A stretch of 64,000 nt of DNA, taken from positions 1,984,001 to 2,048,000 of the forward strand of contig JARWSJ010000001.1 in assembly GCA_029906195.1 (NCBI GenBank), given 5' to 3'. Positions 19,401 to 27,123 of the stretch are shown here, piece by piece; position 1 is the first letter of the stretch, and every line of letters starts with the position of its first letter. Position numbers and translations under genes: made by a program. This DNA is from Chitinophagaceae bacterium 26-R-25. GTDB taxonomy: Bacteria; Bacteroidota; Bacteroidia; Chitinophagales; Chitinophagaceae. Under the pieces are notes generated by a model that saw nothing but the letters and a program-made list of their open reading frames with translations, did no database searches and was not told the origin of the DNA.

Positions 19401-20082
19401 AGTGAATTGCGTCATTCTCGACATGGGCGTTCCTGATCAAAAAGCATATGAAACATTGGAACAGGTAAAACAATCACCCGGCCTGGAAAACACGCCAATC
19501 ATCATTTTCACCGGCAAAAGTTTATCTAAGGGCGAAGAACTGCGCATTAAGAAATATGCAGATTCTATTGTTATCAAAACCGCTCACTCCTATCAGCGCA
19601 TTTTGGATGAGGTCTCGTTGTTCCTTCATTTGGTAGAAGAAAAGAAAGAGACGCAAGGCGCTAAGCAATACAAAAATCTTAGCCTGCTGCACGATGTATT
19701 GAAAGATAAAACGGTACTGATAGCCGATGACGATGTGCGCAACATCTACTCATTAACCAAGTCGCTGGAAAATTTCAACATGCACGTGATCTCAGCGATC
19801 GACGGCAATGAAGCCTTGAAACAATTGGAAGCTAATCCGCAAATTGACATTGTGCTAATGGACATGATGATGCCTGAAATGGACGGGTATGAAAGCACAA
19901 AGAGAATCAAGGCAAACCCAAGGTTTCGCAATCTCCCTGTAATTGCCGTTACCGCAAAAGCAATGACTGGCGATAGGGAAAAATGTATTGCAGCAGGTGC
20001 GTCAGATTATATTACCAAGCCTGTAGACATTGATCAGTTATTGTCGTTGCTGAGAGTTTGGTTATATGATGTGGGGAAATAA
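16453..20082 (+). CDS. CHASE3-HAMP-GAF hybrid histidine kinase with three receiver domains
   Basis: A 1209-residue membrane hybrid kinase starting at TTG 16453; no ATG exists before the first membrane helix. Order: TM1 (about 13-31), periplasmic CHASE3 (LLKDAESGQRGYLLTGKEAFLE), TM2 (about 180-205), HAMP, GAF (about 285-435), a long Glu/Gln-rich coiled coil (440-530), HisKA with H540 (SHELRTPLN), HATPase (DTGIGISKDKQ, GGTGLGLSIS), then three receivers with Asp at 868, 990 and 1137. Receiver 2 has EEN where acidic DD is usual and a divergent C-terminal half, so it may be a weak or regulatory receiver. It shares an operon with the upstream kinase. Confidence 0.93.
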   Translation: MKPEIKSSFKRNLYLSFGFSLLLLIISTVASYNSIQNLISSARWVNHTNQVLERVERTLSLLKDAESGQRGYLLTGKEAFLEPYNGAYDSALRSLEIVKDLTADNPEQTKSCDQLHNIITKRFTRLESMIQAKRDHNAVDLNGLDTGKLYMDEARDIAALMINREKRLLEERVSQMNKFVGITPALILITAILSFIITIVSSVRIINDFDKRAKLQSDLEDKDEDIQRRIGIIHDVANTISQGDYNIRVQDSGEDGLGNLSFSLNKMAESLQYSFNLLSEKEWTQAGVAKLADKMLGEYDINVLTYNIIEFIANYTNSTVGAFYVVENDNRLAFINGYAFDSAYRKKLEFGEGVSGQAALSGKEILLKEVPADHIVITYATGAAKPQNVIAMPVFYERKVVGVIELASLKPYNTIDVNFLQVSAHNIGVILNAVENRRKLQELLEETQAQSEELQAQHNELENMNTELEAQAEKLQASEEELKVQQEELLEANQELEERSRMLEERNQQVHERNVEIQRKAEELALSTKYKSEFLANMSHELRTPLNSILLLSRLMSENNEKNLSNEQIEYAKVILSSGNGLLSLIDEILDLSKIEAGKMELQYSAVNIREIVAELQSLFGPVAKEKNVSFEATFSPKVPQVIETDKMRLEQILKNLISNSLKFTSQGYIQLKIFTDSENKDVIVFSVKDTGIGISKDKQQLIFEAFQQADGSTRRKYGGTGLGLSISRELAKLLGGEIQLDSEPDQGSEFRVYLPLSSHARDVLQASEIVAAEETEQPIETSILEATIGRVKAERFITDVIPQDIPDDRAELKPNDKIILIVEDDTNFAKSLLEFTRKKGYKGVVAVRGDEGVDLAQSLQPTGILLDIRLPVKDGWEVMEDLKSDPATRHIPVHIMSSFEVKNKSISKGAIDFINKPVAFEQIQEIFQKIEHVLNKNPRKVLIVEENPKHAKALAYFLETFNVSAEIKTNVNDSVNALKEKEVNCVILDMGVPDQKAYETLEQVKQSPGLENTPIIIFTGKSLSKGEELRIKKYADSIVIKTAHSYQRILDEVSLFLHLVEEKKETQGAKQYKNLSLLHDVLKDKTVLIADDDVRNIYSLTKSLENFNMHVISAIDGNEALKQLEANPQIDIVLMDMMMPEMDGYESTKRIKANPRFRNLPVIAVTAKAMTGDREKCIAAGASDYITKPVDIDQLLSLLRVWLYDVGK

Positions 20083-20105
20083 CATGATAATGGTATAAAT
20101 TTTTA

Positions 20106-20191
20106 GATGTACGATGTTAGAAGTACGATGTACATCAGAGTGCAACACTATAAAAAATATCGTACCCCGTACACTGAACATCGAACACATC
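20106..20191. repeat. TGTACGA-type inverted repeat inside the signalling operon
   Basis: The left arm 20106-20134 (GATGTACGATG..GTACGATGTACA) pairs imperfectly with 20158-20191 (TATCGTACCCCGTACACTG..). It separates the hybrid kinase from the single-domain response regulator and would form a stem in the polycistronic mRNA. Confidence 0.75.
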
Positions 20192-20206
20192 AATCTTTAA
20201 CAGTCA

Positions 20207-20572
20207 ATGCAACCAAAAATATTAATCGTAGACGATGATGCCCGTAACGTATTTGCTTTAACCGCGGTGCTTCGTGCCAAAGGCTACTATTGCATTTCAG
20301 CGCCGGATGTCAAGGATGCGCTTGCAATACTTGCCGCCCCGGGCAATATAAAAATGATTCTGCTGGACATGATGATGCCGGATATAGATGGTTATGAGGC
20401 AATGCCGATCATCCGCAAAATGGATATGCATACTGCTACGCCCATAATTGCAGTTACTGCGCAGGCGATGGTGGGCGACCGTGAACGCTGCCTGGCTGCG
20501 GGCGCCAGCGATTATGTATCCAAACCAATCAATGTGGATGCGCTGTTAACCTTGTTAAAAAAATATATTTAA
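20207..20572 (+). CDS. Single-domain response regulator
   Basis: A 121-residue stand-alone receiver: ILIVDDDARNVFALTAVL at the N-terminus, D54 in LLDMMMPDIDGYE, the T/A-switch AVTAQAM and conserved lysine in DYVSKPI. There is no output domain, so it acts as a phosphotransfer or docking module, CheY/DivK-like. Its closest visible relative is the third receiver of the hybrid kinase upstream (both share MMMPxxDGYE and TAxAMxGDREKC/RC), suggesting duplication. It lies 10 bp before cheR and presumably shares its transcript. Confidence 0.92.
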   Translation: MQPKILIVDDDARNVFALTAVLRAKGYYCISAPDVKDALAILAAPGNIKMILLDMMMPDIDGYEAMPIIRKMDMHTATPIIAVTAQAMVGDRERCLAAGASDYVSKPINVDALLTLLKKYI

Positions 20573-20582
20573 AACAGAGGAG

Positions 20583-21410
20583 ATGCTGGAAACTCAAATG
20601 GTTAGTGATAGCGAAATGGAACTGTTGATCAGCGACATTTTGAGTATTTACGGATATGATTTTACTGATTATTCGAGGGCTTCCCTGAAAAGAAGGCTTA
20701 ACAGGATTTATACGCTTGATAAATTTCCAAGCTTTGCAGAATTCAGGTATCGGATAAAAAATGACGCTGCATATTTCAGTCGGTTGGTAGAAGAAATTAC
20801 AGTGAACGTAACAGAAATGTTCCGCGACCCATCGTTTTACAAAACGCTAAAAGAAGAGGTATTGCCGATACTTGCAACGAAACCCCTGATTCGCATATGG
20901 CACGCAGGTTGCTCCACAGGCGAAGAAGTATATTCGATGGCCATTATGCTGGAAGAAGCAAACCTGCTGCAGAAGTCATTGCTGTATGCTACAGATCTCA
21001 ACCCCGCTGTTTTAGAACGGTTGAAGAAAGGCATTTTCCCATTGAGTCAAATTAAACAATACTCAGAAAACTATATTCTTTCGGGAGGCAGGAATGATTT
21101 TTCGAAATACTATACGGCAAAATACGATCTTGCAAAGTTTGACGAGAACCTCAAAAAGAAGATGATCATTTCTACGCACAATCTCGTTTCCGACCGCTCG
21201 TTTAATGAGTTTCAACTTATCCTTTGCAGAAACGTCCTGATTTATTTTGACAAACCACTTCAGGACAAAGCGCTTACACTGTTTGATGAAAGTCTTGAAA
21301 ACCTTGGCTTCCTTGCATTGGGCGCAAAAGAAAATCTTAAATTTTCGCCCGTTGCACGGAAATACAAACAAATGGTCAACAAAGAAAAAATATGGAGGAA
21401 AACAAGATAA
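20583..21410 (+). CDS. cheR: CheR-type protein-glutamate methyltransferase
   Basis: A 275-residue SAM-dependent methyltransferase. The N-terminal helical domain (1-75: DILSIYGYDFTDYSRASLKRRL) is followed by VTEMFRDPSFY (75-86), SAM motif WHAGCSTGEEVYSMA (106-120) and LILCRNVLIYFDKPLQ, all typical of CheR. In chemotaxis it methylates receptor glutamates; here no receptor, CheA or CheW gene is near, so the substrate is probably another signalling protein, perhaps the coiled-coil part of the hybrid kinase (inference). Its 3' end overlaps cheB by 19 bp, indicating coupled translation. Confidence 0.92.
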   Translation: MLETQMVSDSEMELLISDILSIYGYDFTDYSRASLKRRLNRIYTLDKFPSFAEFRYRIKNDAAYFSRLVEEITVNVTEMFRDPSFYKTLKEEVLPILATKPLIRIWHAGCSTGEEVYSMAIMLEEANLLQKSLLYATDLNPAVLERLKKGIFPLSQIKQYSENYILSGGRNDFSKYYTAKYDLAKFDENLKKKMIISTHNLVSDRSFNEFQLILCRNVLIYFDKPLQDKALTLFDESLENLGFLALGAKENLKFSPVARKYKQMVNKEKIWRKTR

Positions 21411-21973
21411 AAACCGCTGAAAATATTGTTATTATTGGTGGCTCAGCGGGTAGCCTTGATATCATTTTAAAAATTGTTCCCGCACTGCACCAACACCTCA
21501 ATGCCGCCATCATCTTGGTGCTCCATCGCAAATCATCCAGCGACACTATTCTTGTTGACTTACTCTCCGTGAAAACAAAACTTATAGTAAAGGAAGCGGA
21601 AGAAAAAGAAAGCATAGTAGCCGGTTGCATTTATATTGCCCCGGCTGATTATCATTTGCTCATTGAAAAAGACCGAACTTTTTCACTCGACGTTTCAGAA
21701 AAAGTAAACTATAGCCGCCCAAGCATCGACGTCACGTTTGAATCGGCATCAGAAGTGTATGGCTCCCATTTAACAGGCATTTTGTTATCCGGAGCAAATG
21801 CTGACGGCACTGACGGCCTGGAGGCTATAAAACAACACAATGGCATTTGTATTGCACAGGAACCCTCCACGGCAGAAGTTGCCTACATGCCGCAATATGC
21901 GATTGATCACCTGGCCATTGATCACATTTTGACTGCGGAGCAGATCACGGATTACATCAATAGTCTTGTTTAG
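21392..21973 (+). CDS. cheB: CheB-type methylesterase domain protein
   Basis: A 193-residue stand-alone CheB catalytic domain. It lacks the N-terminal receiver of classical CheB. The catalytic residues are visible: S18 in IIGGSAGS, H45 in LVLHRKSS and the Asp in LLSGANADGTDGL (about 139). APADYHLLIEKD is also family-typical. Known role: hydrolysis of methyl esters made by CheR, or deamidation of Gln. Without a receiver, activity control must come from protein contacts, possibly the single-domain regulator in the same operon. It is the last gene of the block; an inverted repeat and a terminator follow. Confidence 0.92.
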   Translation: MEENKIKTAENIVIIGGSAGSLDIILKIVPALHQHLNAAIILVLHRKSSSDTILVDLLSVKTKLIVKEAEEKESIVAGCIYIAPADYHLLIEKDRTFSLDVSEKVNYSRPSIDVTFESASEVYGSHLTGILLSGANADGTDGLEAIKQHNGICIAQEPSTAEVAYMPQYAIDHLAIDHILTAEQITDYINSLV

Positions 21974-22000
21974 AAGCATGACGCACAAAAGAGTCACTAG

Positions 22001-22070
22001 CGCATAATGCCTAACGCCTAACGCTCAACGCGGCACCTTGCGTTAAGCATTAGGCGTTAGGCATTATGCG
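22001..22070. repeat. GCCTAAC-type inverted repeat, 31-bp arms, 8-nt loop
   Basis: 22001-22031 (CGCATAATGCCTAACGCC..) and 22040-22070 (..GCGTTAGGCATTATGCG) are reverse complements with 2 mismatches. The loop is GGCACCTT. It sits between cheB and its terminator. Confidence 0.92.
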
Positions 22071-22082
22071 TTCAACATTTAG

Positions 22083-22118
22083 CAAAAAAAAAGCCCGGCC
22101 AAAAAGCCGGGTTTTATA
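22083..22118 (+). terminator. Terminator of the signalling operon
   Basis: A run of A, then stem AGCCCGGC-CAAAAA-GCCGGGTT, followed by TTTATATT. It lies 110 bp past the cheB stop. Confidence 0.88.
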
Positions 22119-22776
22119 TTCAACGAGGTTTCAGATTATTTTCAATGAGGTTTCAGAAACTTATGGGCACAAAAAAAGCCACACTGTAGAAACAGATGGC
22201 CTCTAACGATTGCTTGCCATATGAAAAAGAGTTCTAAATATCTTGTTTGTTTAAGCGATTTCCTGATTTTCCTTTATCCTCTATCCTATCGTCTGTATCA
22301 TTCTCGCTTTGATATATCAAAAGTACTACGCGGATTAAGGGTATGCAAGACAACTAATGATTGATTTCATTATGTCAAAACACTAAAAAAAATGTTAACA
22401 CCCGCTACCACAAGGCATTTCATCGATTTTTTAAATAATGCCCAACGTTTTTTCTTCTTTGAATTTTTCTTGATTTTTCTTCAAAAAACTGTCCAAAACG
22501 ACATTATTTGCGATCACAGCTCCCCATTTACCCTCTTCACATTTCCATTTAGCCTTTCTTACAAAAAGCTCTATACTTGTAAAATATTTCCCTGACTCAA
22601 CCGTCTACCTTGCGAGAAGCACAATGCTTAACGCAAAACGCCGAACGCTTAATGCATAACGCGGTCGCCTGGCGTTTAGCTTTAAGCGTTTTGCGTTGAG
22701 CGTCCGTCACATTTCCTAACTCATTGTCTTGCTTAGCATTACAATATCTTAATTGATTTATTGAGCCCAAACAGCC
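22119..22776. other. Intergenic region, 658 bp, without a supported gene
   Basis: It contains a direct repeat TTCAAYGAGGTTTCAGA at 22119-22135 and 22141-22157, 22 bp apart (two helical turns), which could be a protein-binding site. It also holds a T-rich segment and, from 22622, a GCTTAAC-type inverted repeat. A 67-codon frame at 22392 is T-rich and Phe-rich and is not taken as a gene. The ABC operon promoter should lie between about 22705 and 22776. Confidence 0.5.
22622..22702. repeat. GCTTAAC-type inverted repeat
   Basis: The left arm 22622-22662 (AATGCTTAACGCAAAACGCC..) pairs imperfectly with 22671-22702 (..TTTAAGCGTTTTGCGTTGAG). It lies 75 bp upstream of the ABC exporter start, in the promoter region. 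Confidence 0.8.
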
Positions 22777-24537
22777 ATGAAAAAAGAATCACAAAAAGCA
22801 CCGGCTAAACCAAATATTTTCAAAATACTGACACCCTACAGGCGCATGATCTTTCTTTTGATTTTTCTTGCCCTGCTAAGCAATGGCATCAACCTTATCA
22901 TACCCAGGCTGATTTCCAAAGGAATAGATGGATATACGCACAACACACTGGTGATGAAAAACCTGATCTTCATGTTTGGTGCCGCCGCCTTGCTGATCTT
23001 CTTCTTCAATTACCTGCAAACGATCGTTCAGACCTACACGTCCGAAAAAGTGGCGAGGGACATGCGTGAAAAACTTTCGGACCGTATATCGAGGCAGAGC
23101 CATGTTTACATACAGGAAACCAATCCTGCCAAACTGCTCACCAACCTGACCTCGGATATAGATTCCATTAAAATGTTTGTGTCGCAGGCCATTGTTTCCA
23201 TTGCATCCTCGATTGTAATCATTGTAGGTGCAAGCATCTTATTAATCATGATCAACTGGAAGCTTGCGCTGGCGGTACTTATGATCATTCCGATTATCGG
23301 AGGCGCTTTCTTTTTTGTATTGAAAAAAGTGCGTCCCATATTCATGAAAAGCAGGCAGGTTATCGATAAACTTAACAAGGTGATCAATGAAAGTATATTG
23401 GGCGCGGCATTGATCAGGGTTTTAAACTCACAGCAAAACGAATACGTAAAATTCATTGAAGCCAACGGAGAGGCCCGCGATCTTGGCATGAGCATTCTGC
23501 GGATGTTCGCCGGATTGATCCCTGTGATCACGTTCGTTGCCAACCTTGCAATGCTTACCATTCTTGTGCTGGGAGGTCATTTTGTAATTAATGGCTCCAT
23601 GACGCTCGGTAATTTCGCTGCGTTCAATGGCTATCTTTCCCTGCTCATTTTCCCCATCCTTGTAATTGGATTTATGAGCAATGTTATCGCACAAGCTTCT
23701 GCATCATACGGTCGCATTGCCGAAACTCTCAACTCGCCGGATACTGAAGACACAGGCACCATTACCGCTCCTTTAAGCGGAGAAATCGCATTAAAAAATG
23801 TGATGCTTACTTATGGCGAAAAACCTGCTTTAAAGGATGTTTCGATCGAAGTACAGCCGGGCAGCAGAACAGCGATCATTGGCCCTACTGCAGCAGGCAA
23901 AACACAATTGCTTTATCTGCTTACGGCATTGATCAAACCGAACGAGGGACAAATTACTTTCGACAATATTTCCGTTGATGACTATAACAAGCAAAAATTT
24001 TACAGCCAGGTTGGGTTTGTGTTCCAGGACAGCATCATCTTCAACATGAGCATCAGGGAGAACATTGCATTCAGTAATACGGTGACGGACGAAGCGCTGG
24101 AAAAAGCAATAGAAACTGCGGAGTTGAAAACTTTTATTGATTCATTGCCCGGCCAGCTTGATGCGGTTGTTTCCGAAAGAGGAACGAGTTTATCTGGCGG
24201 ACAAAAACAGCGTATCATGCTTGCCCGTGCACTTGCCATCAATCCCACCATTTTATTGCTGGATGATTTCACAGCACGCGTCGATTCCAATACCGAAAAA
24301 AGGATTTTGAACAATTTGCGCAAAAACTATCCTGGTCTTACGCTGGTATCAGTAACACAAAAAATAGACGCTGTGAAAGATTATGACCAGATCATTTTAT
24401 TAATGGAAGGAGAAGTCATCGCATCCGGCGTACACGACGAATTGATGCATAGCAGTCCGGAATATGTACAAATTTATGAATCGCAGAAAAGTACTAATGT
24501 TTACGAAGAACCGGCATTAGCAAGTCGTGACTCGTGA
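22777..24537 (+). CDS. ABC exporter half-transporter (degenerate ATPase site partner)
   Basis: A 586-residue half-transporter: six membrane helices (about 20-310) followed by an ATPase domain (about 340-575). Walker A is GPTAAGKTQ and the signature LSGGQKQR is intact, but Walker B reads LLLDDFTARVD (Asp for the catalytic Glu) and the switch reads SVTQK (Gln for His). This makes its own ATP site weak. The next gene has the opposite pattern, so the two form a heterodimer like TM287/288 or BmrCD. Substrate unknown; such exporters usually handle lipids, drugs or peptides. The stop codon is 56 bp before the partner's start. Confidence 0.92.
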   Translation: MKKESQKAPAKPNIFKILTPYRRMIFLLIFLALLSNGINLIIPRLISKGIDGYTHNTLVMKNLIFMFGAAALLIFFFNYLQTIVQTYTSEKVARDMREKLSDRISRQSHVYIQETNPAKLLTNLTSDIDSIKMFVSQAIVSIASSIVIIVGASILLIMINWKLALAVLMIIPIIGGAFFFVLKKVRPIFMKSRQVIDKLNKVINESILGAALIRVLNSQQNEYVKFIEANGEARDLGMSILRMFAGLIPVITFVANLAMLTILVLGGHFVINGSMTLGNFAAFNGYLSLLIFPILVIGFMSNVIAQASASYGRIAETLNSPDTEDTGTITAPLSGEIALKNVMLTYGEKPALKDVSIEVQPGSRTAIIGPTAAGKTQLLYLLTALIKPNEGQITFDNISVDDYNKQKFYSQVGFVFQDSIIFNMSIRENIAFSNTVTDEALEKAIETAELKTFIDSLPGQLDAVVSERGTSLSGGQKQRIMLARALAINPTILLLDDFTARVDSNTEKRILNNLRKNYPGLTLVSVTQKIDAVKDYDQIILLMEGEVIASGVHDELMHSSPEYVQIYESQKSTNVYEEPALASRDS

Positions 24538-24559
24538 AAGGAGAATCGCCGCGAGCCTT

Positions 24560-24589
24560 ACTCATAACTCATCACTCAGAACTCACAAC
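24560..24589. repeat. Single tandem-unit arm (ACTCATA/ACTCACA units) between the ABC genes
   Basis: ACTCATAACTCATCACTCAG followed by AACTCACAAC consists of degenerate 7-8-nt units. A weak partner (AGTCGTGACTCGTGA) overlaps the last codons and stop of the upstream gene at 24523-24537. It is a degenerate member of the tandem-arm class. Confidence 0.5.
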
Positions 24590-24593
24590 CTAA

Positions 24594-26360
24594 ATGAACT
24601 ACAATCTTCTCAATACATCCACTACCGCGCCGAAGCAAAAAAATGCCACTTATAAAGCATTGAAGAAATTGCTGGCGATGATGTCGAACGAAAGAAAAAC
24701 ATTGATCATGGCTTTGTTTGCCATCATTATAAATTCATCGCTTAACCTCGTCGGCCCGTTGATCATCGGTCATACGATTGATAAATATGTGCAAACAAAG
24801 CAATTCCACGGCGTGCTTGTTTTTTCAGGTGTGCTGCTGTCTATTTATCTTTTTGCTTTTGTTTCGAGTTATGTGCAAAGCAAGCTGATGGGCGGCTTTG
24901 GTCAGCGCATGTTGTTTCAATTACGTAATGCCGTGTTTAACAAGCTGCAGGAACTTCCTGTTGCTTTTTTTAATCAGAACAAAGCAGGTGATCTTATTTC
25001 GAGGGTAAACAACGATACGGACAAACTCAACCAGTTCTTTTCACAATCGCTCATGCAATTTGTGGGCAGTTTGTTCATCATGACGGGCGCCGGTATTTTT
25101 CTGTTGTCCATCAACTTTAAACTGGGCGCAGCGGCGCTTTGCCCGGCATTGCTGCTATTCATTTTTACGCGTACCATTTCTCCTTGGGTCAAAAGCAGAA
25201 ACGCTATCAACATGAAAAGCCTTGGCAACATGAGTTCTGAGATCCAGGAGAGTTTGAACAACTTTAAGGTGATCATCGCTTTTAACCGGCGCGACTATTT
25301 CAGGCAGCGCTTTAACGAAGCGAATAAAGAACAGTATACCACAGCAGTAAGTGCTGGCCTTGCAAACAACCTGTTCATGCCGGTTTTTAGCTTCACCTCC
25401 AACCTGGGGCAACTGGTGGTTTTGTCACTAGGCATTTACATGATCGCATCCGGAGCATTTACGGTGGGTTTGCTGATCAGTTTTCTCGCTTACGTTACGA
25501 ACTTTTACAACCCACTCAGACAATTGGCTGCGCTGTGGGCAAACTTCCAGGTGGCAATGGCCGGCTGGGACAGGATTTCGCAAATACTGGCACTGCAAAC
25601 CAATCTTGAAACAATACCAGATGACGCAACGAACAAAAGCAAATCTTTACTTGAATTCAAAGATGTCCATTTCAGTTATCCTGATGGCAAAGAGGTTATT
25701 CATAACATCAACTTCAAACTGGAAAAAGGGAAAACATATGCATTGGTAGGGCCAACCGGTGGTGGGAAAACGACAACCGCTTCTTTGATTGCCAGATTGT
25801 ACGACGCGACAAGTGGCACCATTTATTTGGACGGAAAAGATATCCGCTCCTACGAAGCGAGGGAGCGGACGAACAAGATAGGTTTCATTTTGCAAGAGCC
25901 TTTCTTATTTACCGGAACGATCAAAGAAAACATTTTGTACGGCAATGAAAAATATGCATCGTATTCAAACGAAGCGCTGACAGAAGAACTGAAACAAGCT
26001 GGACTGGAACAATTAGTAAATCGCTTTGAAAAAGGTTTGGATACACCGCTTAAAACAGGCAGTGATAGTTTGAGTCTTGGTCAGAAACAGCTGATCGCCT
26101 TTATCCGTGCAGTTTTGCGCAACCCTGCAATATTGATTCTCGATGAAGCAACTGCCAATATCGACACAATCACAGAACAACTGCTCGAAGATATTTTACA
26201 AAAGCTTCCCGCATCTACCACCCGTGTGATCATTGCACACAGGCTAAACACCATCGCCAATGCAGACGAAATATACTTCGTCAACAGCGGCCAGGTCATC
26301 CGCGCCGGCTCACTGGACGATGCAATGGAAATGCTGATGCATAATAAAAGAGAAAGCTAG
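24594..26360 (+). CDS. ABC exporter half-transporter (catalytic ATPase site partner)
   Basis: A 588-residue half-transporter, membrane domain about 35-320 and ATPase domain about 350-585. Walker A GPTGGGKTTT, Walker B AILILDEATANID with catalytic Glu and switch IIAHRLNT with His are all canonical, but the signature is LSLGQKQL instead of LSGGQ. Together with the upstream partner this gives one good composite site (this Walker A/B/H plus the partner's LSGGQ) and one poor site. Domain organisation and 56-bp spacing support a single two-gene operon. The N-terminal 25 residues are Thr/Lys-rich and likely cytoplasmic. Confidence 0.93.
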   Translation: MNYNLLNTSTTAPKQKNATYKALKKLLAMMSNERKTLIMALFAIIINSSLNLVGPLIIGHTIDKYVQTKQFHGVLVFSGVLLSIYLFAFVSSYVQSKLMGGFGQRMLFQLRNAVFNKLQELPVAFFNQNKAGDLISRVNNDTDKLNQFFSQSLMQFVGSLFIMTGAGIFLLSINFKLGAAALCPALLLFIFTRTISPWVKSRNAINMKSLGNMSSEIQESLNNFKVIIAFNRRDYFRQRFNEANKEQYTTAVSAGLANNLFMPVFSFTSNLGQLVVLSLGIYMIASGAFTVGLLISFLAYVTNFYNPLRQLAALWANFQVAMAGWDRISQILALQTNLETIPDDATNKSKSLLEFKDVHFSYPDGKEVIHNINFKLEKGKTYALVGPTGGGKTTTASLIARLYDATSGTIYLDGKDIRSYEARERTNKIGFILQEPFLFTGTIKENILYGNEKYASYSNEALTEELKQAGLEQLVNRFEKGLDTPLKTGSDSLSLGQKQLIAFIRAVLRNPAILILDEATANIDTITEQLLEDILQKLPASTTRVIIAHRLNTIANADEIYFVNSGQVIRAGSLDDAMEMLMHNKRES

Positions 26361-26374
26361 TTTAACGCTGCACG

Positions 26375-26433
26375 CTTGACGCAAAACGCCTAACGCAAAT
26401 TGAACTCTAATGCGTTAGGCGTTCTGCGTTAAG
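26375..26433. repeat. GCCTAAC-type inverted repeat, 23-bp arms
   Basis: 26375-26397 (CTTGACGCAAAACGCC..) pairs with 26411-26433 (TGCGTTAGGCGTTCTGCG..) with 2 mismatches; loop 13 nt. It lies 15 bp after the stop of the ABC operon. Confidence 0.88.
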
Positions 26434-26514
26434 TTTTGGGCATTCCTAAAATATTTTTCCTGCTCATTCGTCTACCTAATCAGGTATTTATTTTTTCATT
26501 TAAAAATTGATAAC

Positions 26515-26907
26515 ATGTACTACAATCAGTCATGTGCCGCAAAAGGCAACTACGGGGGCAGGGAAAGACTGTTCAACCGTTCGATGGAAAGGGCTTCTGT
26601 AAACATTTACAGAACAGCCAACAGCTTTGAAATGCTCGTGTTTGCACCGGGCCGCATCAAAGAACATTTTAAATTGGATGTAAAGGGTAATGAACTTACC
26701 ATTTCTTACACGCCGCCGGAAGGCTTTCCAAGGCCGGAATGGATCAGGCGCGAATACAGCCGCGGAGGCTTTGTAAGAACGTTCCAACTCGATGAAACAA
26801 TTGACGCAGGCAACATCTCGGCAAAGTACGTCGATGGTGTATTGGAAGTAAGCCTGCCGATCATTCCCGGAAAAGAGGAATCAAAGCACAATATAACGGT
26901 CAATTAG
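26515..26907 (+). CDS. Small heat-shock protein (Hsp20/alpha-crystallin family)
   Basis: A 130-residue ATP-independent chaperone. The alpha-crystallin domain (about 25-125) shows VNIYRTANSFEMLVFAPG, the conserved VKGNELTISY beta strand and the family signature YVDGVLEVSLPI (A/GxxxGVL pattern), with a short basic tail KHNITVN. The N-terminal arm is short (about 25 residues, starting MYYNQSCAAKGNYGG), which usually means small oligomers. It is cytoplasmic. A terminator follows 23 bp past the stop. No CIRCE-like element is visible upstream. Confidence 0.93.
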   Translation: MYYNQSCAAKGNYGGRERLFNRSMERASVNIYRTANSFEMLVFAPGRIKEHFKLDVKGNELTISYTPPEGFPRPEWIRREYSRGGFVRTFQLDETIDAGNISAKYVDGVLEVSLPIIPGKEESKHNITVN

Positions 26908-26929
26908 CACAATCGATGAATCAAAAAAT

Positions 26930-26959
26930 GGGCTGCCTTCAATGCGGGCAGCCTTTTTT
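26930..26959 (+). terminator. Terminator of the Hsp20 gene
   Basis: Stem GGCTGCC-(TTCAATGCG)-GGCAGCC followed by TTTTTT. The AATTGAA-type repeat starts at the next base. Confidence 0.88.
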
Positions 26960-27036
26960 AATTGAAAGTTGAAAACTGAAAATTGCAACAGACTGCTAAC
27001 CCATCATTTTCAATTTTCAACTTTCAATTTTCAATT
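26960..27036. repeat. AATTGAA-type inverted repeat
   Basis: The left arm 26960-26985 (AATTGAAAGTTGAAAACTGA..) pairs with 27005-27036. The right arm is the same 32-bp sequence found at 29277-29308 and at the end of the repeat at 10998. The loop is 19 nt. Confidence 0.88.
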
Positions 27037-27123
27037 CCATCAAGATAACCTCGCAACTATTTCCACCAACGGCTTCGTTTCTAAAAAAGGTTTTTCTATT
27101 TTGAACTCTAAATTAAAGCCAAC

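Noticed and set aside
14832-21973. Chemotaxis operon
   Set aside because: CheA, CheW and chemoreceptors are missing, so the block is called a signalling module rather than chemotaxis.
22392-22595. 67-codon ORF in the gap before the ABC operon
   Set aside because: Phe/Leu-rich translation of T-rich DNA, no similarity to any pattern I know, and no leader or neighbour support.
24523-24537. Repeat origin of the last codons of the first ABC gene (SRDS)
   Set aside because: Complementarity with the arm at 24560 is too weak to claim.
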